Positions 46,104 to 55,584 of a DNA stretch of 59,636 nt are shown in pieces (position 1 is the first letter of the stretch; each line of letters begins with the position of its first letter). The stretch is from the NCBI RefSeq assembly GCF_001276715.1, contig NZ_LIUQ01000023.1, forward strand, positions 21,460-81,095. Reading direction: 5' to 3'. A model generated the notes under the pieces. The model saw only the letters and a list, made by a program, of their open reading frames with translations, had not been told where the DNA came from and made no database searches. The stretch comes from Planktothricoides sp. SR001. Lineage in GTDB: Bacteria; Cyanobacteriota; Cyanobacteriia; Cyanobacteriales; Laspinemataceae. Both the position numbers and the translations under genes were made by a program.

Positions 46104-46772
46104 TTATCTAATTTGAGCCGCCGCGATCGCGATCGCCATAGGAAAAATTTGGTGCTCTTGTACCTGAATCCGCCCATGTAAAGTTTCTGGAGTATCATCT
46201 GGCAAAATTGGTACAGCCGCCTGGATTAAAATCGGGCCATTGTCTACTTCCACCCGCGCAATATGTACCGTACAGCCGGTAATTTTCACTCCTGCTTTTA
46301 GGGCATCTTCTACCCCATGCGCCCCGCGAAAACTCGGTAATAAACTGGGGTGAATATTAATTACTCTGTCAGGAAAAGCGTTTAATAAAACTTCCGTAAT
46401 AATTCGCATCCAACCGGCCATCACCACCATTTCCACATTATATTCTCGGAAAGTTTCCACAATTTTAGCGTCCAAATCTTGACGACTCTTATACTCGCGG
46501 TGGTTGAGTAAAATCGCCGGAATTCCATAGCGTTTGGCTCGTTCTACGACTTTCGCTCCAGGGTTATTGTAAATTAACACCGCAATTTCTGCATTCAATT
46601 TTCCAGAGGCGATCGCCTCTGCAATAGCCTCCACATTAGTGCCACTTCCAGAAGCCATCATCCCCAGTCTAATCTTAGCATCCGCTGGGGGATTTTCTGC
46701 CATAAAATTCGGCGGCAATACAGGGGAAATAAAGCTGGGAGTCAATTGGTCTGACTGTCTGTGGTTACTCAT
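46104..46772 (-). CDS. purN: Phosphoribosylglycinamide formyltransferase
   Basis: Third step of purine synthesis: transfers a formyl group from 10-formyl-tetrahydrofolate to GAR. Recognised by MASGSGTNVEAI (phosphate-binding loop), VINIHPSLLPSFRGAHGVED with the catalytic Asn and His, and HIARVEVDNGPILIQ with the catalytic Asp. The 222-residue length includes ~30 extra N-terminal residues; initiation at a later Met (MAENPPADAKIRLGMM) is possible. It is transcribed alone, flanked by repeats on both sides. Confidence 0.95.
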   Translation of the reverse strand: MSNHRQSDQLTPSFISPVLPPNFMAENPPADAKIRLGMMASGSGTNVEAIAEAIASGKLNAEIAVLIYNNPGAKVVERAKRYGIPAILLNHREYKSRQDLDAKIVETFREYNVEMVVMAGWMRIITEVLLNAFPDRVINIHPSLLPSFRGAHGVEDALKAGVKITGCTVHIARVEVDNGPILIQAAVPILPDDTPETLHGRIQVQEHQIFPMAIAIAAAQIR

Positions 46773-47009
46773 ATTTTTACGGTCATTTTTTGATTTTACT
46801 TGATTATTTTACTTTAAAGGTTTTTTGGTCATTTATTTCTAGAAATTTTATTAAATTTTGTTTGCCGCAAAGAAAAAACAAAACCCAGCCCCCAGAAAGA
46901 CTTGCTCACAGTCCCAAATATCTCTAATAATATCCTTAAGATTATAAATACTACCAGAAATAAAACTGAGAAACCCGGTTTCTGGGAGAAACCGGGTTTC
47001 TTTAATCAA
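46773..47009. other. Short intergenic region with cccggtttct hairpin
   Basis: gaaacccggtttctgggagaaaccgggtttct (about 46972-47003) folds into a near-perfect hairpin just after the pbpC stop. It may double as a terminator for pbpC (inference). Confidence 0.5.
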
Positions 47010-49580
47010 CTACTCATCTTTAACTAAAGAAAAGCCTCTGGGAGTTTCTCGATATTCGTCTAAGACCACTTGGAAACTAACCCGATCGCTTTTTTCCCCA
47101 CTTTTCACCTCTAGAGTCCATTCCCCAATCTCTAACGGCCAAAATATTGCCTGAGAGATGGCCTGACGATGTTTACTTTTAATTAACGTTCTTTTGCCAG
47201 TTTTACTAATCAGCCACCATTCCACAGGTTCGGTCGGATTTGCTGCTAATTTAAATTCCAATTTGGGGTTGGCATCCGCTGGATCGATGAGAAAGTAGTC
47301 ATCATTTTGGGGAAAGACTATTTTTAAATCATCTTTGGTTAATCGGGGTTGATTTTGTCGGGATAGCCATTCATTATATTCAGGGGATAATTCAAAGGTG
47401 TTTTCTTTTTCATAGCGAGAAAGATCGGCGATCGCAAAATATTCCAGCACCACCGAAGGACAATCTTTCGTCGGTTTTAAACCCGTAATCGCACAAATAG
47501 GCCGTTGTACCATCAGGGGCGGTGGGGCAAATTTTCCCGGTTCTTGCCCCTTTTTAGAAGCCGATTGGTGCAAATGCAGCATAATTCGATTCCATAATGG
47601 CGCTGCCCCCGTCACCCCAGAGACTTTTCTCATGCGATCGCCGCTAAAATTGCCCACCCAAGTCGCCACGGTGTAATCGGTGGTATAGCCCACGGTCCAA
47701 GTATCCCGAAAATCCGACGAAGTGCCAGTTTTCACCGCTGCGGGAAACGGTAAACTCAGCACCGAGTCCACCCCAAATGCCGCAGCCCTCGCGTGGCGAT
47801 CGCTGAGGATATCGGTAATTAACGCAACGGTTTCCGGGGAACGGATCTGGGCAGGGGTGTGGGGGAAGCCGCCATCGAAGCCGCCATCGAAGCCGCCATC
47901 GAAGAAAATCCCCTCTCTTCCCTCTCTCCCCCCGCTCCCCCGCTCCCCCGCTCCCCCGCTCCTCTGTCCTGTTCCCTGTTTGGCAAACGTCAAATAAGCG
48001 TGAGCCAACTCCCAGAGACTAACTTCACCGCTACCCAGGGCTAAACCCAGGCCATAATGTTCGGGGGGTTTGTCCAAATGGGTAAAACCCAGTTGACGCA
48101 AGCGTTCCAAAAAGGTAGCGACCCCGACTTTTTCCAACACTCGCACTGCGGGAATATTTAAGGAGTTACCCAAAGCCACCCGCACCCGGACGGGGCCTTT
48201 AAAAGTTTCGCTATAGTCAACCGGGGAGTAAACTTTAGCTCCGGGAATGGGGTAATAAGTGGGAACATCGGCCAAAATGGTATTGGGACGAATGACTTTT
48301 TTTTCTAAAGCGAGTTGATAGAGAAAGGGTTTCAGGGCCGAACCCGGTTGTCGTAGCGCCTGGACTCCATCGTTTCGCCCCAGATAATCGTCAGAAAAAT
48401 AATCGGGAGAACCGACATAAGCTAAGATTTCCCCAGTTTTGTTGTCCAGAACGATCGCCGCCCCGTGATTGACGTTATAGGAACTCAGCGCCCCGACCAC
48501 TTCTTTGACTTGGGCTTCCACAAACTTTTGCAGGGGTAGATCGATGGTGGTGCGGACTTGGGAAACATCTTCCGGGACTTGGTTGGCTAACCAAAACAGA
48601 AAATGCGGGGCGGCGACAATACCTTGATTCGGCGGTTGTAGCTGAACTTGTTCTCGATAGGCGCGATCGCCTTCAACCGCCGTAATATATCCATCCGCCA
48701 CCATGCGATCGAGCACATATTTTTGCCGCCGTTTCAGAGGTTCCCACTGATAATAAGGATTGAGGTCTGTGGGGTCGTTGGGCAAAGCGGCCAAAATGCT
48801 GGCTTGGGCAAGGTTCAGGTCAGCCGCCGGAATGCCGAAATAATTGCGGGCTGCGGCTTCTACCCCGTAGATGTTACCGCCCATAGGCAGGCGGTTAATA
48901 TAGGCGGCGAGGATTTCGTCTTTGGTCATTCCCGCAGTCAGTCGCCAAGAAATCCAGATTTCCTGAAATTTATAGGGTAAGGTGCGCGGGTTGGGATGCA
49001 GCATTCGCGCTAACTGCATCGTAATAGTAGATGCCCCACTGACGATTTCTTTAGCTTGGATGGCTTCCAGGATGGCACGGGCGATCGCCAGATAGTCCAA
49101 TGCCCCATGTTGATAATAGCGTTTATCCTCAGCGGCAATTGTCCCCTGGATAAATACGGGGGAAACCCGATCCAACGGCACGATCGCCGTATGTTCTTGG
49201 CTGCGAGTCAGGATTGTCCCCAAGGGTTGACCGTGGCGATCGCTAAAAATAATCGCTGCTTCCGTTTGGGCAATATCAGCCGCCCGGATCGGCACTAAAT
49301 AAGGCAGCGATCGCACCCCGCCCGCCACCAAAATTGGCCAGGCAAAATAAGCCAAAAGTAGTTTTAACCGCCGCTGGTTCTGGGGGGTCCGCCATCGGCA
49401 GGGATGCCCGCCATCGGCAGGGGGGGCAGGGGGGGCCGCCATCGGCAGGGGAGCAGGGGGGCCGCCATCGGAGAAATTTTCCCCTCTCTCCCCTCTCTCC
49501 TCCCTCTCCCATAAAGCCTTCTGCAACATTTTGTGAAGTTTTTTGTTAACTTTGTTAAGTTTTTCGGGCATTTTTGCCAT
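47010..49580 (-). CDS. pbpC: Penicillin-binding protein 1C with two in-frame repeat insertions
   Basis: 856 residues, bifunctional peptidoglycan glycosyltransferase-transpeptidase. After the N-terminal membrane anchor (LKLLLAYFAWPILVAGG, about 70-86) come the glycosyltransferase motifs (AAEDKRYYQHGALDYLAI), transpeptidase SxxK in RQPGSALKPFLYQ, SxN in GNSLNIPAV, KTGTS, and a C-terminal BiPBP_C region. Two segments are foreign to the family: residues about 24-65 (EREERGERGENFS...PAPLPMAAPPAPP) and, in the transpeptidase, about 530-575 (RSGGAGERGSGGREGREG then DGGFDGGFDGGF). Both are encoded by GC-rich tandem repeats resembling intergenic ones (49390-49510 and 47850-47985) and both preserve the frame. 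Confidence 0.9.
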   Translation of the reverse strand: MAKMPEKLNKVNKKLHKMLQKALWEREERGERGENFSDGGPPAPLPMAAPPAPPADGGHPCRWRTPQNQRRLKLLLAYFAWPILVAGGVRSLPYLVPIRAADIAQTEAAIIFSDRHGQPLGTILTRSQEHTAIVPLDRVSPVFIQGTIAAEDKRYYQHGALDYLAIARAILEAIQAKEIVSGASTITMQLARMLHPNPRTLPYKFQEIWISWRLTAGMTKDEILAAYINRLPMGGNIYGVEAAARNYFGIPAADLNLAQASILAALPNDPTDLNPYYQWEPLKRRQKYVLDRMVADGYITAVEGDRAYREQVQLQPPNQGIVAAPHFLFWLANQVPEDVSQVRTTIDLPLQKFVEAQVKEVVGALSSYNVNHGAAIVLDNKTGEILAYVGSPDYFSDDYLGRNDGVQALRQPGSALKPFLYQLALEKKVIRPNTILADVPTYYPIPGAKVYSPVDYSETFKGPVRVRVALGNSLNIPAVRVLEKVGVATFLERLRQLGFTHLDKPPEHYGLGLALGSGEVSLWELAHAYLTFAKQGTGQRSGGAGERGSGGREGREGIFFDGGFDGGFDGGFPHTPAQIRSPETVALITDILSDRHARAAAFGVDSVLSLPFPAAVKTGTSSDFRDTWTVGYTTDYTVATWVGNFSGDRMRKVSGVTGAAPLWNRIMLHLHQSASKKGQEPGKFAPPPLMVQRPICAITGLKPTKDCPSVVLEYFAIADLSRYEKENTFELSPEYNEWLSRQNQPRLTKDDLKIVFPQNDDYFLIDPADANPKLEFKLAANPTEPVEWWLISKTGKRTLIKSKHRQAISQAIFWPLEIGEWTLEVKSGEKSDRVSFQVVLDEYRETPRGFSLVKDE

Positions 49581-50013
49581 GACTCCTCCTCCTCTGAAGC
49601 AATAACCAGATAAAAAATTCTCTTCTCTAATGTAATCTAACGAAAATAAGCGGGAATTCGGCTAAATGTGAGCAACTTTGTTAAGAAATGATGCAAAAAA
49701 GTTGAACTTGATTAAAATTATGCTGTAATTAAATTAAGTCTAGATTAAGTTTTAACGATTCACGTTCGTCATTTACATCCGGAAACAGGCAATCTGGAAA
49801 TAATCTGCTGCATCCCTAGCATTATCCATTATCCATTAAGTAATTACAAATGTCTGGGCATGGTTGGCCAGAAAAAAATTAGCCTGGAACAAACCAGAAA
49901 ATGCAACCGTTTTTGTCGAGATAAATCCGCCCTGCGCCGGATCTATGTTATTCGTTGTTATTCGTTATGAAAATATCTACAAAATCCTGAAATAAGAAAT
50001 CAAGGAGGGCATG
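49581..50013. other. Intergenic region, no gene
   Basis: 430 bp. It includes short dispersed motifs (ccattatccatta; ttattcgttgttattcgtt). The stretch before 50011 carries the ribosome site of the next gene. Divergent promoters for pbpC and that gene should be here. Confidence 0.5.
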
Positions 50014-50538
50014 ATGATTGCTTGGATTAACGTCATCATTTTAATGGTCGCTACCGTTCTGGGTTTATATTTTTATGTCAAAAGTGCCAACCCAGAAAAC
50101 TTAGACAGCCAAAATAATCAGAGTCAAAGCTTAAACTCGATCCGATACCAAACCTGGGCAGAACTGCTAATGACTCTAGTGGGAATTAACTATATAGTCT
50201 ATTTTCTTTACCCAATTCCTCTGTCAATTCCCCAAGTATTCCCCTGGAGTTGGTGGGTTTCCGCCGCCATTGCTACCGCGATCGCATTGTTATCCATTTA
50301 CTATTGGTGGCGTTCGCTGATAGAAAAAACCATCCCCATGACGATCTTAGGCAACCATGAAAGTATTTATCAATCCCAAGTCATCAGTGACTTAACTTTT
50401 TGGTTGGTCTTAGGTTTTCTCCTCCACTCCCCATTCCTCGTCTTATTTTCCTTAACTTGGATTCCTCTTTATCTGCTTCTAAATTGGTGGGAACATAGCC
50501 ATTATCCCCATAACATTGAAGGTTCACTTTTGACTTAA
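50014..50538 (+). CDS. Predicted four-helix membrane protein, unassigned
   Basis: 174 residues. I take the second of two adjacent ATGs, because aggagg (50003-50008) is five bases before it and only two before the first. Four hydrophobic segments are seen: WINVIILMVATVLGLYFYV, LLMTLVGINYIVYFLYPI, WWVSAAIATAIALLSIYYWW and LTFWLVLGFLLHSPFLVLF. Charged loops are short and no known motif is visible. Its neighbours (pbpC and obgE on the other strand) give no functional hint. Confidence 0.75.
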   Translation: MIAWINVIILMVATVLGLYFYVKSANPENLDSQNNQSQSLNSIRYQTWAELLMTLVGINYIVYFLYPIPLSIPQVFPWSWWVSAAIATAIALLSIYYWWRSLIEKTIPMTILGNHESIYQSQVISDLTFWLVLGFLLHSPFLVLFSLTWIPLYLLLNWWEHSHYPHNIEGSLLT

Positions 50539-50539
50539 T

Positions 50540-50715
50540 TGATAATTGTTGATTGTTGATTGTTGTTGGTTGATGGTTAATTGTTGTTTGTTCATTGTTG
50601 TTTGTTAATTGTTGTTTGTTCATTGTTGATTGTTATTTGTTGTCAATTTGTTCGTTCAACAACCAACCACCAAAGAATCCCTACCCAACAAACAACAAAC
50701 AACAAACAACAAACA
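50540..50715. repeat. ttgttgtttg and caacaaacaa repeats
   Basis: Left part: imperfect 7-10-bp ttgttgattg/ttgttgtttg copies. Right part: inverted caaacaacaaacaac copies. The two can pair into a long hairpin between the converging membrane-protein and obgE genes, possibly ending transcription from both sides (inference). Confidence 0.75.
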
Positions 50716-50719
50716 ACAA

Positions 50720-51736
50720 TTAACCGTCAACCGTGACTAACATTCGATCCAGGATTTGCCAAACTTCTTGTAATAATGGATCTAATCCCAAACGGGTAAC
50801 GGCAGAAATTTGGAAAACCGGGGTTTTTGCCAGAGATTTTAACTCGGAAATCATGCCAGCAATCTCTTCATCAGAGCGATCGCTGGCATCAATTTTATTT
50901 AGGGCAACAATTTGGGGGCGATCGCTTAATCCTCGACCATAAGCCGCTAACTCATTTTGAATTTTAGAATAGTCAGCGATCGGGTCATCACTGGTAATAT
51001 CAATCAGATGCAATAACAAGCGAGTCCGTTCAACATGACGCAAAAATTCATGGCCTAATCCGATGCCTAAATGCGCCCCTGAAATCAGACCGGGAATATC
51101 CGCAAACACGGTCCCATCCCCGTTCGGTTTGCGGACTACGCCTAAATTTGGCACTAACGTAGTAAAAGGATAATCGGCAATTTTGGGACGGGCAGAAGAT
51201 ACCGCCGAAATTAAGGTAGATTTCCCCGCATTCGGCAACCCAATAATTCCCACTTCTGCTAATAACTTTAATTCTAGACGGAGAAATTTTTCTTCTCCAT
51301 CTAACCCTTCTAGGGCATATTCTGGGGCGCGGTTTCGGTTACTCAGAAAATACTTATTCCCCAAACCGCCCTTACCCCCTTGGGCGACAATTAAAGTTTG
51401 CCCTGTCTCGACAATATCCCCAATAATTTCTTCCGTAGTCGCATCATAGACCATTGTTCCTACAGGCACTTTGACAATGCGATCGCCTCCATTAGCCCCA
51501 GTGCAATTATTCGGGCCCCCCCGTTCCCCATTTTCCGCCTTAATAATTCGGTTATACTTAAAATCCAGCAAAGTTTGCAGATTTTCATCCCCCACAAAAA
51601 TCACCGAACCGCCTTTTCCCCCATTTCCACCGGACGGTCCTCCCGCAGGCACATATTTTTCTCGGCGAAAAGCCACAATTCCATCGCCTCCCTTGCCACC
51701 AATGACTTGGAGTTCGGCTAAATCAATAAACTGCAT
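50720..51736 (-). CDS. obgE: Obg/CgtA GTPase
   Basis: 338 residues. The N-terminal Obg fold has its glycine-rich face ([35 protein letters not shown]); the G domain has [10 protein letters not shown] (G1), DIPGLISGA (G3) and NKID (G4). Obg proteins act in late 50S ribosomal subunit assembly and stress control. The variable C-terminal OCT domain of longer homologues is absent, as is usual for the short type. Confidence 0.96.
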   Translation of the reverse strand: MQFIDLAELQVIGGKGGDGIVAFRREKYVPAGGPSGGNGGKGGSVIFVGDENLQTLLDFKYNRIIKAENGERGGPNNCTGANGGDRIVKVPVGTMVYDATTEEIIGDIVETGQTLIVAQGGKGGLGNKYFLSNRNRAPEYALEGLDGEEKFLRLELKLLAEVGIIGLPNAGKSTLISAVSSARPKIADYPFTTLVPNLGVVRKPNGDGTVFADIPGLISGAHLGIGLGHEFLRHVERTRLLLHLIDITSDDPIADYSKIQNELAAYGRGLSDRPQIVALNKIDASDRSDEEIAGMISELKSLAKTPVFQISAVTRLGLDPLLQEVWQILDRMLVTVDG

Positions 51737-52026
51737 TGCGTTAACTTCCTACTGTAGCGCTGATTGATTACCTTAATTTTAAGTAAAAGCGGCGATGTTA
51801 TGCCAAAAATCCCAAAAAAATTATCTCTAAAAATTATCTCTTGGGAAAACGCGGAGCAAAATACCCTCGGAAAAAGCGATCGCCCTTTCAGAAACCGGGT
51901 TTCTTTTCTCGGTTCCTACGGGCGAATGAATGGCCATTCGCCCCTACATATTCACCACAGAAACCCGGTTTCTTTGCTTTGGCAATCATTCAGGTTTATG
52001 GATTAAGGGTTTAGCATCCCTTAAAA
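51737..52026. other. Intergenic region with repeat elements
   Basis: gaaaccgggtttct (51891) with its inverse gaaacccggtttct (51959), and between them gggcgaatgaatggccattcgcccctac (51928-51956), itself an inverted repeat. An 80-codon frame at 51764-52006 has no gene-like features. Confidence 0.6.
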
Positions 52027-52059
52027 CGCAAAAAGTGAAGCTTTGCCAGCTTCACTTTT
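52026..52059 (-). terminator. Terminator-like hairpin
   Basis: aaaagtgaagct (52031-52042) pairs with agcttcactttt (52048-52059), a 12-bp perfect stem with a 5-base loop. Both sides end in A/T runs, so it could work in either direction; nearest gene end is the minus-strand gene at 52189. Confidence 0.65.
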
Positions 52060-52188
52060 GATCATACCAAGTGCATAAGTCTATTTGAGGTAAATGAAAC
52101 AACCGAACCAAAATCAATCTTTGGGCAATCAATCGAGAAGCGGATTTTGACTTTCCCAGGGAATTGCCGAAAAATGAAATCGTCTTAT

Positions 52189-52542
52189 CTATTTTCTCAC
52201 CTTCTGTTTTGTATGTTTGTGCCAGTAAGCGGTGAGAACTTTCGCATCCGGTGGACCACTCAGACAGACCACCCGCAGCCCCCGCAATACATCAGAAAAC
52301 TTAGCGTAAGGAGTCCATCTTAGGTTGCGATCGTTCAGGGTAAAAATAATCGCCCCTCGGCTAAATCGTTTTTTGCCATACAGTAAAGCCACAGAAATCA
52401 TCGCATTACTAATAGCTCGTTGCTGTTGCCGTCGCTCTAAATGATTTAAATCTTTTCGACGATACACCGCTTCGATGCGATCTATTCTACTTTTATTTAT
52501 GTCGAGATCGAGAATTTGTTGAATTTTTCGATTAGCATCCAT
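52189..52542 (-). CDS. Small protein with DUF4258-like features
   Basis: 117 residues from the ATG at 52540-52542, preceded by ggag eight bases upstream; a start 17 codons further up is possible but weaker. The basic helix (RRKDLNHLERRQQQRAISNAMISVALLYGKKR) followed by beta strands (GAIIFTLNDRNLR, LRGLRVVCLS, AKVLTAYW) resembles DUF4258 proteins, which are related in fold to toxins and nuclease-like families. Not firmly assigned. No antitoxin-like gene is adjacent. Confidence 0.6.
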   Translation of the reverse strand: MDANRKIQQILDLDINKSRIDRIEAVYRRKDLNHLERRQQQRAISNAMISVALLYGKKRFSRGAIIFTLNDRNLRWTPYAKFSDVLRGLRVVCLSGPPDAKVLTAYWHKHTKQKVRK

Positions 52543-53171
52543 AATAATTGCTCCATTGGAAAAACCTTGAGTTGAGAAATCTGCAAAAACCAATTAAAAA
52601 CCATAAGTTCAGCCATCAAAAAAATTGCCAAAAATAAGCGAATTGTTGAAAATAAGAATCCAAGGCTGTCACCTGGATTCAGCAATTCGCTCGCTAAATC
52701 GGGAAAATTCTTTTCAGAAATCCCCAAAAATAAAAAAAAATTAAAATTTTACCGATTGATGCGCCAATTCAGAATTCATCCTGAAACGACATGAATCAGA
52801 AATTTACAAAAATTAAAATTTATCAAAATTTATTAAAAAATCAACATTAAGACTTAGCTGTACGGGCGAAGCATTCCCGTAGATGTATTGTTGTTTAAAC
52901 CGGAAGGTTTCTGCGCGGTAAGCGCAGCCATGCCGCAGGCTATATGCTTCGCTCTGACTAGGTTTTTGGTGTAATTCACCCTGTTGATATTACTATCCTA
53001 ACCAAAAAATACTCAACTCGCATCAATCTAAGGCAGGTTTTAGGAAAACTTCAGCTTTTGGCATCGTCGGTTACATGATGATATAGGCGATCGCTCATGG
53101 AACCACTGCCACAAACCAATTGCCCACAAACCACAAGAAATCCAGAATTGAGTGAAACTGGCGATCGAGGC
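52543..53171. other. Long AT-rich gap
   Basis: About 630 bp with no convincing gene. 52730-52850 is strongly AT-rich. 52860-52950 contains gtacgggcgaagcattcccg and gcgcagccatgccgcaggc repeats. Short open frames here (for example 53231-53040 on the minus strand) overlap the terminator at 53172 and are not supported. Confidence 0.5.
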
Positions 53172-53216
53172 AAAAACCAGAGAGGAACAGCGATCGCGCA
53201 CTGTTCCTCTCTGGTT
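53172..53216 (-). terminator. Rho-independent terminator of the 81-residue gene
   Basis: A perfect 16-bp stem, aaccagagaggaacag (53175-53190) with ctgttcctctctggtt (53201-53216), around a HIP1-containing loop, followed on the minus strand by a run of five T. It is 29 bp past the stop of the gene that ends at 53245. Confidence 0.85.
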
Positions 53217-53244
53217 AAAGTCCTCGCTCATTTCAATTTAAAAC

Positions 53245-53490
53245 TCATCGAACCAAAATTGCTTGGGTGGGTATAGGGGGTTTAACCATTCCATAATCCG
53301 GATCTTTCCAGCACCGAGGAAGCATTTCTCCAGAAGGGAAGATTAATTGTTCCTTTTCATAAATTGCCGGATCTTGCATTTCTTCACCTAAGTGAGAACG
53401 CCCCATGACTTCACTCAAGCAGGGATCATATAAATCTTCGATTCGTATGATCTCAATCAGATCGCCGGTTAATTTTTGTTTCAAAAACAT
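53245..53490 (-). CDS. Conserved cyanobacterial small protein (81 residues)
   Basis: Start at the ATG 53488-53490, with ggagg nine bases upstream; the longer frame to 53562 lacks such a site and includes repeat sequence. The core is EIIRIEDLYDPCLSEVMGRS, HLGEEMQDPAIYEKEQLIFP and SGEMLPRCWKDPDYG, which resembles a short cyanobacterial family sometimes annotated vaguely as acetyltransferase. Two Cys and the acidic core suggest binding or a small partner protein, but the function is unknown. A good terminator follows. Confidence 0.75.
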   Translation of the reverse strand: MFLKQKLTGDLIEIIRIEDLYDPCLSEVMGRSHLGEEMQDPAIYEKEQLIFPSGEMLPRCWKDPDYGMVKPPIPTQAILVR

Positions 53491-54184
53491 TTTTCGTCGC
53501 CTCCGTGCGGCTAATGTCAATGCTTTTTTCAGAATGCAGGCTGGTTCTATCAAACGGTGCATTACGCTTTGCTAACGCACCCTACGCCTACTGAATACTT
53601 AAGCCGGTTTGCTCTGGGACGCGACAATTATTTCCCCAGAATTCCAGCCATTTATCTCAAACAGAAAAAACTGATTAATTCTTTACTTTATACTTATAAT
53701 CTTAACATTAATTTATTAATATAATTGTTAATTAAATATTAAGAAAAATCCGCAGATTCATGCCTCACCCCAGGGCAACAAAAACTTAATGTTATTCGTT
53801 GTTGGTTGTTGGTTATTTGTTATTCGTTATTTATCGCCAACAACAAACAACCAACAACCAACAAACAGGGAGCAGAGGAGCAGCGGTTCGGCCCTTCGGC
53901 TGCGCTCAGGACAGGCTTCGCTCACCGACCGAGGAGCACAGGAGCACAGGAGCACAGGAGAGAGTAAATAGTGAATAGTGATATTTTTTTAACTTTTAAC
54001 TTTTCACTTTTCACTTTTAACTTTTAACTCTTAACTTTTAACTCTTAACTTTTAACTTTCTCCGTTCCACGCCACTTGCTAGACTTGGGGAGACCCCAAG
54101 ATCGCAGTGGCTCCTGATAACTGTTCCCCTTTCCCCAACAAACAGCAAACAACAAACAACCAAAAACAAACAACTAATAACTGT
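53491..54184. repeat. Repeat-filled intergenic region
   Basis: cggtgcattacgctttgctaacgcaccctac (53555-53583) is an inverted repeat of a common type. From 53795 onward lie ttgttggttgttgg / ccaacaaccaacaa copies, the ggcccttcggctgcgctcag repeat (53889), three ggagcaca copies (53932-53957), taacttttaac heptamers (53990-54058) and caaacaacaaacaac (54140). No gene is visible. Confidence 0.8.
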
Positions 54185-55198
54185 TTATCCGTTTTCGATC
54201 GCTTCTCCTGGTTTTAACCGTGTCCCATTGGCAAAGTCCCAGCCAGACTGTACTCGTTTCCCGGTAAGCTGGACTTCTTTTAACAACAGCAACCCATCGC
54301 CGGTTTGGACAATTGGCCCAATATTTTTAATCACGGTCAGCACTTCTCCGGGACTGCCGGTGAGAGTCGATAAAGTTGACCAATTATTTGCGATCGCGCT
54401 ATGTATCCCACTATATTCTGGGGGCAATGCGGAGAAATAGGCATCCCCCAGGGGAACCGTAGCCATAATTTTTAAAGCCTTGCCGCGAAAAGTAGCCACA
54501 CAATTGGGGTAAAGTCCTCGGACGCGATCGTGCAATGCTTTAGCGGAATTTGACCAATCCAGCAAATAGTCAGATTTTTGGATTAATGGTGCGTAGGTTG
54601 CTTCCTCCTCAGACTGAGGAATAGGGGAAACTTCACCGCGATCGAGTTTTAACAAGGTTTCGATTAATAATTCTGCCCCCTGAATAGCCAACTTTTCCCC
54701 GATTTGGTAGGCATGATCCACAAGTCCAATAGAAGTATAAGCTTTTAGCAACATTGGGCCGCTATCCATCCCTGAATCCATTTGCATCGTAGTAATTCCT
54801 GTTTCCGTTTCACCGGCACACAAACACCATTGAATCGGTGCGGCACCTCGGTATTTGGGCAAAATCGAACCATGTACATTAACGCAACCCAAACGAGGCA
54901 TTTCCAGAATTTCTGAGGATAAAATTTGCCCGTAAGCAACTACCACGAATACATCAGCATTCGCTGCTTTTAATTGAGTCAGGGTTTTGGTGTGTTTTTT
55001 CACTCTTGCCGGTTGCCACACGGGTAAATTATGCGCCAAAGCAATTTTTTTTACCGGAGAAGGAATTAATTCATTCCCACGTCCTCGACGTTTATCCGGT
55101 TGCGTCACCACTCCCAAAACTTCCATATTGGGGTGAGCGAGTAATTTTTCCAAGGTGTGTACCGCAAATTGAGGAGTGCCGAAGAATATCACTTTCAT
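54185..55198 (-). CDS. fmt: Methionyl-tRNA formyltransferase
   Basis: 337 residues. Formylates initiator Met-tRNA. N-terminal [20 protein letters not shown], the catalytic loop [20 protein letters not shown] with Asn/His, the Asp in [13 protein letters not shown], and a C-terminal OB-like domain ([13 protein letters not shown]). It is homologous to purN in the N-terminal domain, but the C-terminal extension and motif spacing make fmt clear. Confidence 0.96.
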   Translation of the reverse strand: MKVIFFGTPQFAVHTLEKLLAHPNMEVLGVVTQPDKRRGRGNELIPSPVKKIALAHNLPVWQPARVKKHTKTLTQLKAANADVFVVVAYGQILSSEILEMPRLGCVNVHGSILPKYRGAAPIQWCLCAGETETGITTMQMDSGMDSGPMLLKAYTSIGLVDHAYQIGEKLAIQGAELLIETLLKLDRGEVSPIPQSEEEATYAPLIQKSDYLLDWSNSAKALHDRVRGLYPNCVATFRGKALKIMATVPLGDAYFSALPPEYSGIHSAIANNWSTLSTLTGSPGEVLTVIKNIGPIVQTGDGLLLLKEVQLTGKRVQSGWDFANGTRLKPGEAIENG

Positions 55199-55584
55199 AA
55201 ATTGATGCTAAGTGGTTAGTGGTTAGAGATAAGAATTTGTAACCCGATACCGGGCTGTTAAATCGGTGTCTGTGGTATCACTATAATGTCACTATTTTGT
55301 CAAAAAGGAAAGAGGAAAGAGTAAATAGGAAAGAGTAAATAGGAAAGAGTAAATAGGAAAGAGTAAAGATATAGTCATTTCAATTGTGATTTCGATAAAA
55401 CATCAGGGGCGCAAGTATTGCGCCTCTAGAATATATGTTGATTTGTTGATTTGCTGTAGGGGCGCAAGCATTGCGCCACTAGATGGTTGTATCAATTTTA
55501 ATTGAAATTACTATATTCTCTCTCCTCTCTCCTCTCTCCTCCCTATATGCGGGAATTATTGCTATATTTATTACCACATATCTC
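55199..55584. repeat. Intergenic region with (aggaaagagtaaat)n and gcgcaag repeats
   Basis: aggaaagagtaaat occurs in four tandem copies at about 55313-55370, followed by ggggcgcaagtattgcgcctctaga and gtaggggcgcaagcattgcgccactaga (55408-55484), two related inverted repeats. No gene is seen. Confidence 0.8.

Noticed and set aside
53040-53231. A 63-codon minus-strand frame with a hydrophobic middle
   Set aside because: Its first third overlaps a perfect 16-bp terminator stem with T-run that serves the upstream gene.
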